A stretch of DNA of 58,510 bases from Burkholderiaceae bacterium. Lineage in GTDB: Bacteria > Pseudomonadota > Gammaproteobacteria > Burkholderiales > Burkholderiaceae_D. The position numbers and the translations under genes are program-made. Below the pieces are notes generated by a model. That model made no database searches and was not told the origin of the DNA. It saw only the letters and a program-made list of their open reading frames with translations. Below are positions 18,703 to 26,569 of this stretch, piece after piece; within the stretch, counting starts at the first letter, position 1; each line of letters starts with the position of its first letter. The stretch spans positions 1-58,510 of the forward strand of contig JAIENA010000290.1 of assembly GCA_019751755.1 (NCBI GenBank). Direction: 5' to 3'.

Positions 18703-19395
18703 ATGGCGGGTTTAAAGGACTTTGCGGACCTGAAATCCTTGAGCAAGCAGCTCAAGGAACAAGGTGAAGCGCGCGCCGCAGCCGAAGCGGAACGTAAAAA
18801 GCAGGAAAAAGTGGCGGCGCATGAAGCCAATATTTTCCGCAACAGCTTGTCCGGCGTGCAGAAAATCGCACCGACGGATCGCTACGTCCCTCAAGCCCGC
18901 CCCGCCCTCTCGGCCGCGGCCGTTGCGGCGGCGGCAAAAAAACGCCCGCTGACAGCACAGGAGCAGCAAGCCGACGACGCGTCGGTGATGCGCGAATCGC
19001 TGTCCGACCTGTTCGGCGTTGAGCATTACCTGGAAGAAGATCCGGAATTGAATTACGTGGCGCCCGGCGTGGGTCCGGACGTCATGAAGAAAATGCGCAA
19101 GGGCTACTGGCCGACCCAGGATGAACTGGATTTACACGGCATGAACCGCGACCAGGCGCGCGATGCGCTGGGTGTGTTCCTGACCAAATCCCTGCAGCGC
19201 AACCACCGCTGCGTGTGCGTGATCCACGGCCGAGGCTTCGGTTCGCGCGGACAGGAACCGGTGCTGAAATCGATGGTGCACAGCTGGCTGGTGCAAAAAG
19301 GCGTGGTGGCGTTTTGCCAGGCGCGCTCGCATGATGGCGGCGAAGGCGCGCTGATCGTGTTGTTGCGCGCGGCGCTGATGCCGGAGCGCCGCTGA
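18703..19395 (+). CDS. Smr domain protein (MutS2-like endonuclease domain)
   Basis: Predicted 230 aa from the ATG at 18703, with GGAG overlapping the end of trxB. A TTG two codons upstream also stays in frame. The first 130 residues are a charged, mostly helical region (AEAERKKQEKVAAHEAN). The Smr domain fills about 140-225, with ELDLHGMNRDQA, then CVCVIHGRGFGSRG and the C-terminal LIVLLRA strand. The LDLH and HGxG motifs of active Smr nucleases are intact. Smr proteins cleave DNA or RNA; the target of this group is unknown. Confidence 0.9.
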   Translation: MAGLKDFADLKSLSKQLKEQGEARAAAEAERKKQEKVAAHEANIFRNSLSGVQKIAPTDRYVPQARPALSAAAVAAAAKKRPLTAQEQQADDASVMRESLSDLFGVEHYLEEDPELNYVAPGVGPDVMKKMRKGYWPTQDELDLHGMNRDQARDALGVFLTKSLQRNHRCVCVIHGRGFGSRGQEPVLKSMVHSWLVQKGVVAFCQARSHDGGEGALIVLLRAALMPERR

Positions 19396-19412
19396 TCATC
19401 GCGGCCCCGTCG

Positions 19413-20492
19413 ATGCAGGCGCTGTCCACCCATTTCCGTTCGCTGCAAGCCACACTGCCGGCCAACGGCCCCGGCTTCAGCGCCATCGTGCTGGCCCGCG
19501 GCGCCCCCGTGTTCGAACTGCACCACGGGCTGGCGTGCATGGAACTGGAAGTGCCGCTGTCCGGCCAGTCACGCTACTATCTCGGCTCGGAATCCAAGCA
19601 ATTCACGGCCGCGTGCGCAATCGACCTGGTGCGCAAGGGCGCGCTGTCGCTCGATACCGACCTGCGCCCGCAACTGCCGGAAATCCGCCAGTTCGACCAG
19701 GCCATCACGCTGCGCCAACTACTCAATCACACCAGCGGCATCCCCGATTACCTGCCCTGCTTCGACTATCAGGTACACCGGCACGACAGCGATTATTTCG
19801 ACAACACGATGATCCTGGCGCTGATCCGCAAGTTCGATGAACTGGACTTCGAGCCCGGCGCGCAGTACGACTACAGCAACAGCAATTACATCCTGCTGGC
19901 CCGGCTGGTGGAAATCGCCAGCGGCCAGCCACTGGCGGCCTATGCGCGGCAACTGCTGTTCGCACCACTCGGCATGGCCAACACCGGCTACGACGAAGAC
20001 CGCCACGCCATCATGCGCCACCGCGTGCGCAGCTATAGCGCCGACCCGGACCGCCCGCACGGCTGGCGCCAGGAACTGGGCAATGCCAATACCATCGGCG
20101 ACGGCGGAGTCTACGCCAGCAGCGATGATCTGGCGCGCTGGGAGGCCGAGTGGCACCGCCAGTACGCCGACCCGGCCAGCCTGGTGCGCTCGCTACTGCA
20201 GGAAACCATCGACAGCACAGGCGTGCCGCACACTTACCGCTTTGGTCTGGAATGCCTGCGCCATGACGATATCGACTACGTCTTCCATGGCGGCCACTTG
20301 TGGGGCTTTCATACCCTGATTCTGCGGGTGCCGGCGGCGGGCGTGTCGGTGATTCAACTGAGTAATCATGGCGAGTTGGCGGCGGATCGGGAAGCTATCC
20401 TGGCGGCGTTGGCGACGGACTTGGGGGCGTTGCGGCTTGCGAATCATGGCGCTCTGACGCCGCCTGTTGGAACCGCACTCAAAGACCAATAA
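19413..20492 (+). CDS. serine hydrolase, class C beta-lactamase/EstB fold
   Basis: Predicted 359 aa. The catalytic SxxK reads SESK in YLGSESKQFTAA (about residue 60), and the Tyr motif is YSN in YDYSNSNYILL (about 152). The third motif, KTG in beta-lactamases, is replaced by HGG in VFHGGHLWGFHT, as is common in esterases and peptidases of this fold. There is no signal peptide, so it is probably cytoplasmic. It starts 17 bp after the Smr gene, without a visible ribosome site. A D-aminopeptidase or esterase role is possible; antibiotic resistance is not indicated. Confidence 0.85.
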   Translation: MQALSTHFRSLQATLPANGPGFSAIVLARGAPVFELHHGLACMELEVPLSGQSRYYLGSESKQFTAACAIDLVRKGALSLDTDLRPQLPEIRQFDQAITLRQLLNHTSGIPDYLPCFDYQVHRHDSDYFDNTMILALIRKFDELDFEPGAQYDYSNSNYILLARLVEIASGQPLAAYARQLLFAPLGMANTGYDEDRHAIMRHRVRSYSADPDRPHGWRQELGNANTIGDGGVYASSDDLARWEAEWHRQYADPASLVRSLLQETIDSTGVPHTYRFGLECLRHDDIDYVFHGGHLWGFHTLILRVPAAGVSVIQLSNHGELAADREAILAALATDLGALRLANHGALTPPVGTALKDQ

Positions 20493-20495
20493 AAA

Positions 20496-21479
20496 TTATG
20501 CGCCCGAAAGAGCGTTCGCCAAGGCGGTTTTGTTCGAGACGCCCAGTTTTCTATACACGGCATGCAGTTGATTGCGAATAGTCGCGGGAGACACGCCAAG
20601 CTGTTTTGCAATTTCCTTGTACTGGAGTCCTTTTGCCGCAAGCTGTGCAACACATTGCTCCGCGCTGGAGAGTTGACTCTTTTTAGTGCTATTGGATGCG
20701 ATAACTAAGCAGATCATCTTTCCTTGCACGGAAGCTTTCACACAAATCGCGTTGCCAACAAAAATCTTTTCCTGATTTTGTTTTAATGAATCCATTAAGG
20801 GACGGGGTAGCAGTGGCGGCACCCATTGATTCCACTCAAGCTGAAGTAACGCGACGGCTTTATCATCCAAGAAATGCAGACACCCATTCAAGTTTGCAAG
20901 CGCTATCGAGCCACCATCTGCGCCGGCTGAAATATTTGAATTCAATCTCCAGTTGATTTTCCTGGCTTTTATAATATGGGGCAATAAAATATCTGCTGCA
21001 TGGCCATGCTTTTTCTGAAATACTTTCTTTGCTCGCCCAAGGGAAATAACGGAAATTAATCCGGTTGACGCTCGACCCGATGCAAACGTCAGAGAATGGG
21101 CAGTTTCATGCTTTTTACAATAGTTCAATATTTCCGCATCAGAAAATGTATTTTTAAGATCAGCAATCATACTTTTTCCAGGTTGTGCACAGGCACTTTT
21201 TAGCGCGATATCACGGGTGTTAATCGACCCATTCGCATCTATTTTCTCGGACCCTATGGCACTTTGCCTATCCTGAAACCGCTCAATCGATGCCCCATGG
21301 TAATTCAAGGATTGAATAAAAAATCCTTTATCCGGCGTGACGGCTAAATCCACGATGATAGCGGAATTAAATTCAACCGACTCTTTGAATTTACTCAATG
21401 CAAGCTCATTAAAATCCGACACTGAACAATCTTGCGCGCTGTCGTAAAGATCGAGGATCAGGTTATTAGTTTTTTCCAT
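20496..21479 (-). CDS. LuxR-type transcriptional regulator
   Basis: Predicted 327 aa from the ATG at 21479, with AAGGA upstream. The C-terminal LuxR helix-turn-helix is at about residues 265-325 (LSSAEQCVAQLAAKGLQYKE in part, LGVSPATIRNQLHAVYRKLGV). The N-terminal 250 residues are a sensor domain I cannot name; they lack the acyl-homoserine-lactone pattern of classic LuxR and the REC aspartates of NarL. Base composition is clearly more AT-rich than the neighbours, which suggests acquisition. A perfect dyad at 21519-21534 lies 40 bp upstream and may be its own operator. Confidence 0.88.
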   Translation of the reverse strand: MEKTNNLILDLYDSAQDCSVSDFNELALSKFKESVEFNSAIIVDLAVTPDKGFFIQSLNYHGASIERFQDRQSAIGSEKIDANGSINTRDIALKSACAQPGKSMIADLKNTFSDAEILNYCKKHETAHSLTFASGRASTGLISVISLGRAKKVFQKKHGHAADILLPHIIKARKINWRLNSNISAGADGGSIALANLNGCLHFLDDKAVALLQLEWNQWVPPLLPRPLMDSLKQNQEKIFVGNAICVKASVQGKMICLVIASNSTKKSQLSSAEQCVAQLAAKGLQYKEIAKQLGVSPATIRNQLHAVYRKLGVSNKTALANALSGA

Positions 21480-21518
21480 TTTTCCTTTTTTATTCAGAGC
21501 AAATTAAGGAAATTTATA

Positions 21519-21534
21519 TAGAACATTTGTTCTA
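21519..21534. promoter_or_regulatory. 16-bp dyad operator upstream of the LuxR-type gene
   Basis: TAGAACA-TT-TGTTCTA is a perfect dyad 40-55 bp ahead of the LuxR-type start codon, a typical operator position. It contains GAAC-N4-GTTC. It does not match the lux box or the betaproteobacterial LexA box. Autoregulation by the LuxR protein is the simplest inference. Confidence 0.55.
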
Positions 21535-21659
21535 TTGCTGTTCCATCTCACAGCATTTAGCATTGACTAAAATTCAATTGTCAGTGTAGCCCAAGATGTT
21601 TCGTATCTACAACTTTATCAGTGCATTTAAGCAAAACCATGCGTAAAGCCCGGGCCCAT

Positions 21660-21780
21660 GCCTGACTTCCCTTGTCCCTGGCAGCCGGAGATGGGGGACG
21701 CAACCGCTAAGGCACACACCGGCGCCATACGCTTGCACACCCAGAACGGCGATCGGTTCCCAATGCAAGCGCCGGCGAAC
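21660..21780. ncRNA. possible structured RNA (strand uncertain)
   Basis: Within the GC-rich block, GTCCC (21674-21678) can pair with GGGAC (21695-21699). CGCTTGCA (21730-21737) pairs perfectly with TGCAAGCG (21764-21771) and extends with CCGG/CCGG across a bulge. GAAC (21744-21747) and GTTC (21756-21759) nest inside. A string GGGGACGCAA resembles part of GEMM riboswitches, but the rest does not fit. It may be a small RNA or a leader of the lipoprotein gene. Confidence 0.3.
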
Positions 21781-21976
21781 TGTCGGCAAATACCTGCCCA
21801 CTGGGCTCCAGCGATGTTTGCGCACCTTTCACTGCATTAAAAAGTGAAATTAAAATTACAACCAAGTCGTAAAAGTTTCAAATAATCAAATATAAAATAT
21901 TAATAATTTTACCCAAGCATCACGGTCAACATCCGTTACCAAAACCAATTATCGTGCGTAACAACAAAAGGAAAAT

Positions 21977-22294
21977 ATGAAATACTTGGAAAAATTTGCA
22001 ACAGCATGTGGCGTACTGGCTTTAGGCATCGCTCTTACTGGCTGCGGGAGTGAACCTTCTGAAAGTGATATTCAAGCTGCCATCACAAAAGAGCAGGCTG
22101 CCACACCAGAAATAATGAAGGGAATGGTGCCAGAGGTCAGCGGCGTGAAAAAGGTTGGCTGTAAAGCGGATGGCGAAAAAGCATATATTTGCGACGTCGA
22201 ATTGGAAGCTAAACAGTTTGGAAAGACGAATAAAGGTGTCGCTCAATTCCGCCTTGTAAAGGGTAGTGACGGGTGGGCAATTACCAAGCGGTAA
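21977..22294 (+). CDS. small lipoprotein of unknown function
   Basis: Predicted 105 aa, ATG at 21977 with AAAAGGAAAA upstream. The first 24 residues are a type II signal peptide with lipobox LTGC. The mature domain of about 80 residues holds two further cysteines (VGCKADG and YICDVELE) that could form a disulfide, and ends in a beta-strand pattern (VAQFRLVKGSDGWAITKR). It probably sits in the outer membrane facing the periplasm. The gene is AT-richer than the flanking core genes. I do not recognise a named family. Confidence 0.82.
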   Translation: MKYLEKFATACGVLALGIALTGCGSEPSESDIQAAITKEQAATPEIMKGMVPEVSGVKKVGCKADGEKAYICDVELEAKQFGKTNKGVAQFRLVKGSDGWAITKR

Positions 22295-22302
22295 TCACGT
22301 CA

Positions 22303-22452
22303 CTGGGCGTGTTTGGCACCCAAGAACGCGAAGCCAAGCTGACGAAGCTTGGCGATGCGCTGCAAGTGCTGGGGCGGCATGGCGATTTTACGGCGATGGC
22401 CGCGTCGGTCGACAAAGCTACGCCGCGACCAAGCCGTGAGGATGACGTTTGA
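22303..22452 (+). pseudogene. 5' scrap of an IS transposase
   Basis: The plus-strand frame here reads SLGVFGTQEREAKLTKLGDA and then LQVLGRHGDFTAMAASVDKA, ending PRPSRE before a stop at 22450-22452. From memory this matches the N-terminal start of IS5-group transposases (LGDAL...VDF...VDKA.PRPSR), where a GRPPY stretch would follow. Only about 50 residues remain and no start codon is placed. The end of the scrap coincides with the point where the opposing secreted-protein gene loses its frame, marking an insertion followed by deletion. Confidence 0.6.
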
Positions 22453-22690
22453 ACTTGAACGAATAGCGGGAAGTCTCAGCGTCAGTGAATTGCTCAATGA
22501 CATCATACGGTAGCGATTCGCAGCGGCTAAATGACGTCCTCCACGAAATGGTTTTCGCCTGCACGACAAGCTTGCCTGAGCAGGCTCGGCCGGTTCCTAC
22601 GAATGTTCCAATGAGTTTATCCGTTTGGGCTTGGGCAACAGGCGTCAGACCGACAAGTGTGGTGGCGACGATACAGGTCATGCGGCGCAT
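22418..22690 (-). pseudogene. secreted protein gene truncated at its 3' end
   Basis: The frame starts at 22690 (MRRMTCIVATTLVGLTPVAQ) with GGGAG six bases upstream. It has a signal peptide cut after AQA. The mature part reads TDKLIGTFVGTGRACSGKL and SWRTSFSRCESLPYDVIEQF, and two cysteines could pair. The protein-like sequence ends at SRYSFKFK, where the frame enters the complement of the transposase scrap and stops after RHPHGLVAA. I infer loss of the C-terminal part; the family is unknown to me. Confidence 0.6.
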
Positions 22691-22773
22691 GCGGCACTCC
22701 CGGCAATGGTCTTCGTGCCCACCGCAATCCAGATTGAAATGGACGTGGAAATTGCTCGGGAACAGAACCAATC

Positions 22774-23076
22774 CTACGAAACCGGCAACTCCCGCACCTC
22801 CACCGTCCCACCCGCCTCATACGTCGGATTCCCCACCAGGAATTTCTGTGCCTGCTCCAGGCTGTCAGCACGAATCCGGATGTAGCCGGACAGCGCCGTA
22901 GTCGCGGCCTGCGCAGCGACACCCTTCCTGAACGCCGCCCCCGCCCCGATCACACTGCCGCCGTCAAATTGCCCCGAGGCGCGCAACGTGGCGAAATACG
23001 CCGCCCACAGGCGGTCGTCATTGGCCACGCCAGTGTCAAGCACATCGTCATGCATCAAAAGTATGTAGTCGTTCAT
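22774..23076 (-). CDS. YCII-related domain protein
   Basis: Predicted 100 aa from the ATG at 23076 (MNDYILLMHDD), with GGGAG upstream; the frame extends further back without support. It has the ferredoxin-like YCII pattern: YILLMHDD, then WAAYFATLRASGQFDGGSVI, then GYIRIRADSLEQAQKFLVGNP, and a final VEVRELPVS strand. YCII proteins are small dimers of unclear function, sometimes paired with sigma factors, but none is next to this one. It lies 47 bp downstream of the MuiA-type gene on the same strand. Confidence 0.85.
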   Translation of the reverse strand: MNDYILLMHDDVLDTGVANDDRLWAAYFATLRASGQFDGGSVIGAGAAFRKGVAAQAATTALSGYIRIRADSLEQAQKFLVGNPTYEAGGTVEVRELPVS

Positions 23077-23123
23077 CGAACCGCGCTCCCTATCAGCACT
23101 GACATCACCAGCCACGCCCCAGC

Positions 23124-24740
23124 TCAAGGCAATCCGCTCACACTGCCCTCTTTCGGATACCGGATGGTGTAGCGCACCTTGATTTTCATGGCCTCGCCCG
23201 GCGCCAGCGTCTTTTCCCACGCCGCCACACCCTGGCGGCGCTCCCAGTCTTTCACCGCCGGTTGCGGTTCAAACACGGTGTCCACCTTGATTTCATCGGA
23301 GGTGCTGACCGGCGCCGGCTCCAGCACTTCCAGCGCCACCGGCGCCTTGTGGCTGCTGGCGATGGTGTAGACATCGGCCACCTCGCGCTCGCCCTTTTGC
23401 GACAGGAAGCCGCTGCTGCCGGTCTGCTGTCCCGCGCGGTCCACGGTCACGCGCACCAGTTCATCGCGCCCAAACGACCATTGCAGCTTGTCTGCCGTCT
23501 GGCTGTTCCAGTGCGTGTTGCCGACATAGGCGCCGTCGCGGAACAGTTGCACGTCGCCGCTCAGCCACACGCCGGACGGACGCTCCGCTTGCGCCATCAG
23601 GAACGCGGCCTTGTTCATCTTCGGCACCACCCGCACCCGCTGCGCCACCGGCAACGCGAGGCGTGACAGCGGCAGCGAGATTTCGCGGCCATCGGAAACC
23701 AGGTTGGCCTTGCCCGGCACGTCGAATTCCGTATCGAAGTTGCCCTGCGACTCCAGCACCGGCGGAATATAGGTCAAATCCTCGGCCAGTAGCTTGGAAC
23801 CTGTGACCTCGACCCGCCGCGACGGCGCCATAGCAAGTGCGGGTGCGGGTGCGGGCGCTGCCATGCGCTCCCGCACGTCCATCGGCGGTGCAGGCGGCCG
23901 GTACACCAGCAGCCGTGGCTGCGGGTCCGGCGCCTGTGGCGACAGACGCGGCTGCCCGGTCGATAATTTCAATGCCACGCCGGACCAATCCTCGCCGGTC
24001 TTTTGCGACACCACCGCCATCCGTTCCAGGTCGATGCGCGACGTATTGGTATCGAGCGTGGCGCGGTAGGCGGGCTTCCAGCCTGCGCCGTTGACCTGGT
24101 ACGACACCCGCAACGTGCCGGGCTGGCGCACCGCCACCGTCACGGTCAGACTGCGCTGGTCACGCGCGCCGCTGCGCACCCGCTCCAGCTCTTTTTGTAC
24201 CACCGCGATCTTGCGGTCCATGTCGCGCAATTGCACTTGTGTGCGCTGCAGTTGGCCATACGTGTCGCGCGCGCCGTGGCGCACCGCGTCAATGGCGCCG
24301 GCAATCACTTTGCCATCGGCGCCCATGCCGCGTTCACTGGAGCCCGGCAGCTTTTCCAGGTAGCCGCGCACCAGATTGGCCGCTTGCGCGTCGACTTCCA
24401 ACACGTCGCGACTGTCGCGCAGCGCCTGCAGCTTTTGCTCCAGTTCCGCTTCGCGCGCGCCCGGCGCCTCGCTGGCGCTGATGTCGCGCGTGACAATCTG
24501 GCCCAACTGGATGCCGTTCGAGGCCTGCACCCGCACGGTGCGCGCATCGAAATTGGCGGGCAATCCGGCAATCTCCACTTCCGTCATGCCGGCTTTGACA
24601 GGCACCAGCCGTTCGACGGTGGCACTGCCGGGATAGACGGTGACGGCGGTGATCGGGGCCTCGGTGGCGGCCACAGCGGCAACAGCGCCCTCTTGGACAA
24701 ACAACAATGCAACAGCGGCGGTGGCGACGATTGGTTTCAT
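23124..24740 (-). CDS. MuiA-family protein (DUF4140/DUF4139)
   Basis: Predicted 538 aa with an N-terminal signal peptide (about 24 residues). A DUF4140 domain begins at ITAVTVYPGSATVERLVPVK (about residue 31). A coiled coil covers about 95-200 (AREAELEQKLQALRDSRDVL). DUF4139 fills 205-530 with SYQVNGAGWKPAYRATLDT and QKTGEDWSGVALKLSTGQP. A Pro/Ala/Met-rich insert lies near 280-310. The family is called mucoidy inhibitor A-like, but no biochemical role is established. The protein should be periplasmic. It is divergent from the TRIC gene. Confidence 0.9.
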   Translation of the reverse strand: MKPIVATAAVALLFVQEGAVAAVAATEAPITAVTVYPGSATVERLVPVKAGMTEVEIAGLPANFDARTVRVQASNGIQLGQIVTRDISASEAPGAREAELEQKLQALRDSRDVLEVDAQAANLVRGYLEKLPGSSERGMGADGKVIAGAIDAVRHGARDTYGQLQRTQVQLRDMDRKIAVVQKELERVRSGARDQRSLTVTVAVRQPGTLRVSYQVNGAGWKPAYRATLDTNTSRIDLERMAVVSQKTGEDWSGVALKLSTGQPRLSPQAPDPQPRLLVYRPPAPPMDVRERMAAPAPAPALAMAPSRRVEVTGSKLLAEDLTYIPPVLESQGNFDTEFDVPGKANLVSDGREISLPLSRLALPVAQRVRVVPKMNKAAFLMAQAERPSGVWLSGDVQLFRDGAYVGNTHWNSQTADKLQWSFGRDELVRVTVDRAGQQTGSSGFLSQKGEREVADVYTIASSHKAPVALEVLEPAPVSTSDEIKVDTVFEPQPAVKDWERRQGVAAWEKTLAPGEAMKIKVRYTIRYPKEGSVSGLP

Positions 24741-24876
24741 ATTGATAGCAGGAAATTATCAAAAACCCATGTTGCTGAACATTCTCGATATTGTCAAATA
24801 CAACGACACCCTACCGTAGTGTGTCCGCCCATGTTAACCTGTCAGTCTATACAACCTTGCAGACCGCCATTCACCC

Positions 24877-25503
24877 ATGAAGATCGTCCCCGCTATCCAC
24901 CTGATCACCATCATTGAAATCGGGGCGATACTGGTCGGGGCATTCTCCGGGTTCGTCGAAGCGCGCCGCAAGCGCATGGATATCGTCGGCGTCATCATCG
25001 TGGCGTTCATCACCGCGTTTGGCGGCGGCACCATGCGCGACATCCTGCTCGATAAGCGTCCGCTGTTCTGGGTTCAGCACCAGGAATACACGATTTTGCT
25101 GTTCGTGGTGGCGCTGCTGGCGGCGCCGTTTTTCAAGCAGATCCGCCATATCGTGTCAGAGCGACTGATCGTCGTGGCCGACGCGGTCGGCCTGGGCTTG
25201 TTTGCCGTGGCCAGCGTGGCGCAGGCGCGGGCAGCCGGCATGCCGCTGTTCATTGCCGTCATGATGGGTGTCGTCACCGGCATCTTTGGCGGCGTGCTGC
25301 GCGATATCGTCTGCAATGAAGTGCCGATGGTGTTCCGCGACGGCAAACCGTATGCGATTTGCGCGTTCTTCGGCTGCTGGGCGTATCTCGGCCTGCTGTA
25401 TATCGGCACCACCGAAGACGTGGCGCTGTGGACCGGCGCCGCGCTGATCACGGTGCTGCGCCTGGTCAGCTGGAAATTCGACCTGCGCCTGGGGCGCCAT
25501 TGA
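24877..25503 (+). CDS. TRIC-type cation channel family protein (UPF0126, YicG/YadS-like)
   Basis: Predicted 208 aa with seven hydrophobic segments. The two internal repeats of the family are clear: ITAFGGGTMRDILLDKRP near residue 47 and GIFGGVLRDIVCNEVPMVF near 130, each with the GGGxxRD or GGxxRD signature. Prokaryotic TRIC proteins form trimeric cation channels in the inner membrane. The stop codon is followed by two further 8-bp copies of TGAGCCAT, putting extra stops in other frames. Confidence 0.92.
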   Translation: MKIVPAIHLITIIEIGAILVGAFSGFVEARRKRMDIVGVIIVAFITAFGGGTMRDILLDKRPLFWVQHQEYTILLFVVALLAAPFFKQIRHIVSERLIVVADAVGLGLFAVASVAQARAAGMPLFIAVMMGVVTGIFGGVLRDIVCNEVPMVFRDGKPYAICAFFGCWAYLGLLYIGTTEDVALWTGAALITVLRLVSWKFDLRLGRH

Positions 25504-25537
25504 GCCATTGAGCCATTGAGGCCGGCCGGCGCGGCCC

Positions 25538-26206
25538 TTAATGATGGGTCTGCGCGCCCGGCTTCGCCACCAGGCCGTGCTCCACCGCGAACAGCACCAT
25601 GCCGACGCGGTCGCGGATATCCAGTTTTTTCATGATCTGCATGCGGTAACCGGCCACCGTCTTGCCGCTGAGTTCAAGCTGGTACGCCACTTCCTTGGTG
25701 CTGTGGCCATTAACGATCATCGTAAAGATCTCGCGCTCGCGCGCCGTCAGCGACTCCAGCGGGTTGTCCGGCTTCGCCGGCGGCTTCAGGAACCACTGGA
25801 TCATCCGCCCCGGTAGCGGTTCGCTGAGGAAAATCTCACCCCGTGCCACCGTGTTCAGCGCGGTTTCCAGGTCGCGCGCGGCGGCATCCTTCAAAACGTA
25901 GCCCACCACCCCCAGCTTCAGCGCATCGGCCACCATGGTCTCGCTGTCGTGCATGCTGACCACGATGATCGACACGTCCGCCCTCAAGCGCTTGAGCTCG
26001 CATATCAGGTCAAGGCCGCAGTCGACGCCCATCGAGATATCCGTGATCACCACGTCGGGCCGCAACTCGGCCATCCGCACCAGCGCCTCCGCGTTGTTCG
26101 CCGCCTCGGCGACGACTTTGTGACTACCGCGCTGCTCGACCACCAACTTGATGCCAATGCGCACCAGTGCATGGTCGTCGACCAGTAAGATGGTGGTGGG
26201 TTTCAT
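25538..26206 (-). CDS. NarL/FixJ-type response regulator
   Basis: Predicted 222 aa. The REC domain (1-120) has the acidic pair in LLVDDHALVRIGIK, the phospho-acceptor aspartate in PDVVITDISMG (about residue 56), a serine in VVSMHD and lysine in YVLKDAA. The LuxR-type DNA-binding domain is at 150-215 (LTAREREIFTMIVNGHSTKE, VAYQLELSGKTVAGYRMQIM). No sensor kinase is adjacent; the nearest kinases belong to the large operon 360 bp away. It could be an output of that system, but this is not shown by the sequence. Confidence 0.93.
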   Translation of the reverse strand: MKPTTILLVDDHALVRIGIKLVVEQRGSHKVVAEAANNAEALVRMAELRPDVVITDISMGVDCGLDLICELKRLRADVSIIVVSMHDSETMVADALKLGVVGYVLKDAAARDLETALNTVARGEIFLSEPLPGRMIQWFLKPPAKPDNPLESLTAREREIFTMIVNGHSTKEVAYQLELSGKTVAGYRMQIMKKLDIRDRVGMVLFAVEHGLVAKPGAQTHH

Positions 26207-26569
26207 TGTGTGGCCTTTCCCGCGAACGACACATAGTCACGGGGACCCGGCGCTGGCGCGCCGATTGCCCGGGGAGGATGGGCTGGGAAAGACGTAGGCT
26301 GTACCAATTGACTCCAATACATAGGCATCCCAAATCAGATTCCTGATCGGCACGATGTCGAAGCCAGGCAGGAGCAACGTCTGATCGGCACGAACACAAA
26401 TGTCCTCAATCCACCGGCATCAGCGATATAAAAACATCAACTCCGCAGGCAGGCTAAGGTGCATTGTTTGGGCACCTGACTCATCATAGCCCACAATACG
26501 ATGTATTTGTTCGGGTGTACTGGTGTCCCGATTATTTTTGTGTATCTGTGTTGTGAAGGTGCGATCCCA
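26207..26569. other. gap between the NarL-type regulator and the signalling operon
   Basis: About 360 bp between two leftward genes. It must contain the end of the 19-gene transcript and the promoter of the response regulator. I see no strong terminator hairpin. A 13-bp direct repeat, CTGATCGGCACGA, occurs at 26343-26355 and 26381-26393. Confidence 0.45.

Larger units (their letters stand above)
21480..21976. other. intergenic region with a GC-rich block in AT-rich surroundings
   Basis: About 500 bp between the divergent LuxR and lipoprotein genes. The outer parts (21480-21600 and 21841-21976) are AT-rich. The middle (about 21640-21840) is GC-rich and rich in inverted repeats. Short frames in it (60-72 codons) show no protein character. 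Confidence 0.55.

Noticed and set aside
21660..21740. GEMM-type c-di-GMP riboswitch, tempting because of GGGGACGCAA and the c-di-GMP enzyme in the window
   Set aside because: The other conserved GEMM parts (GCAAACC, GNRA loop, second stem) could not be placed; kept only as an unnamed structured block.
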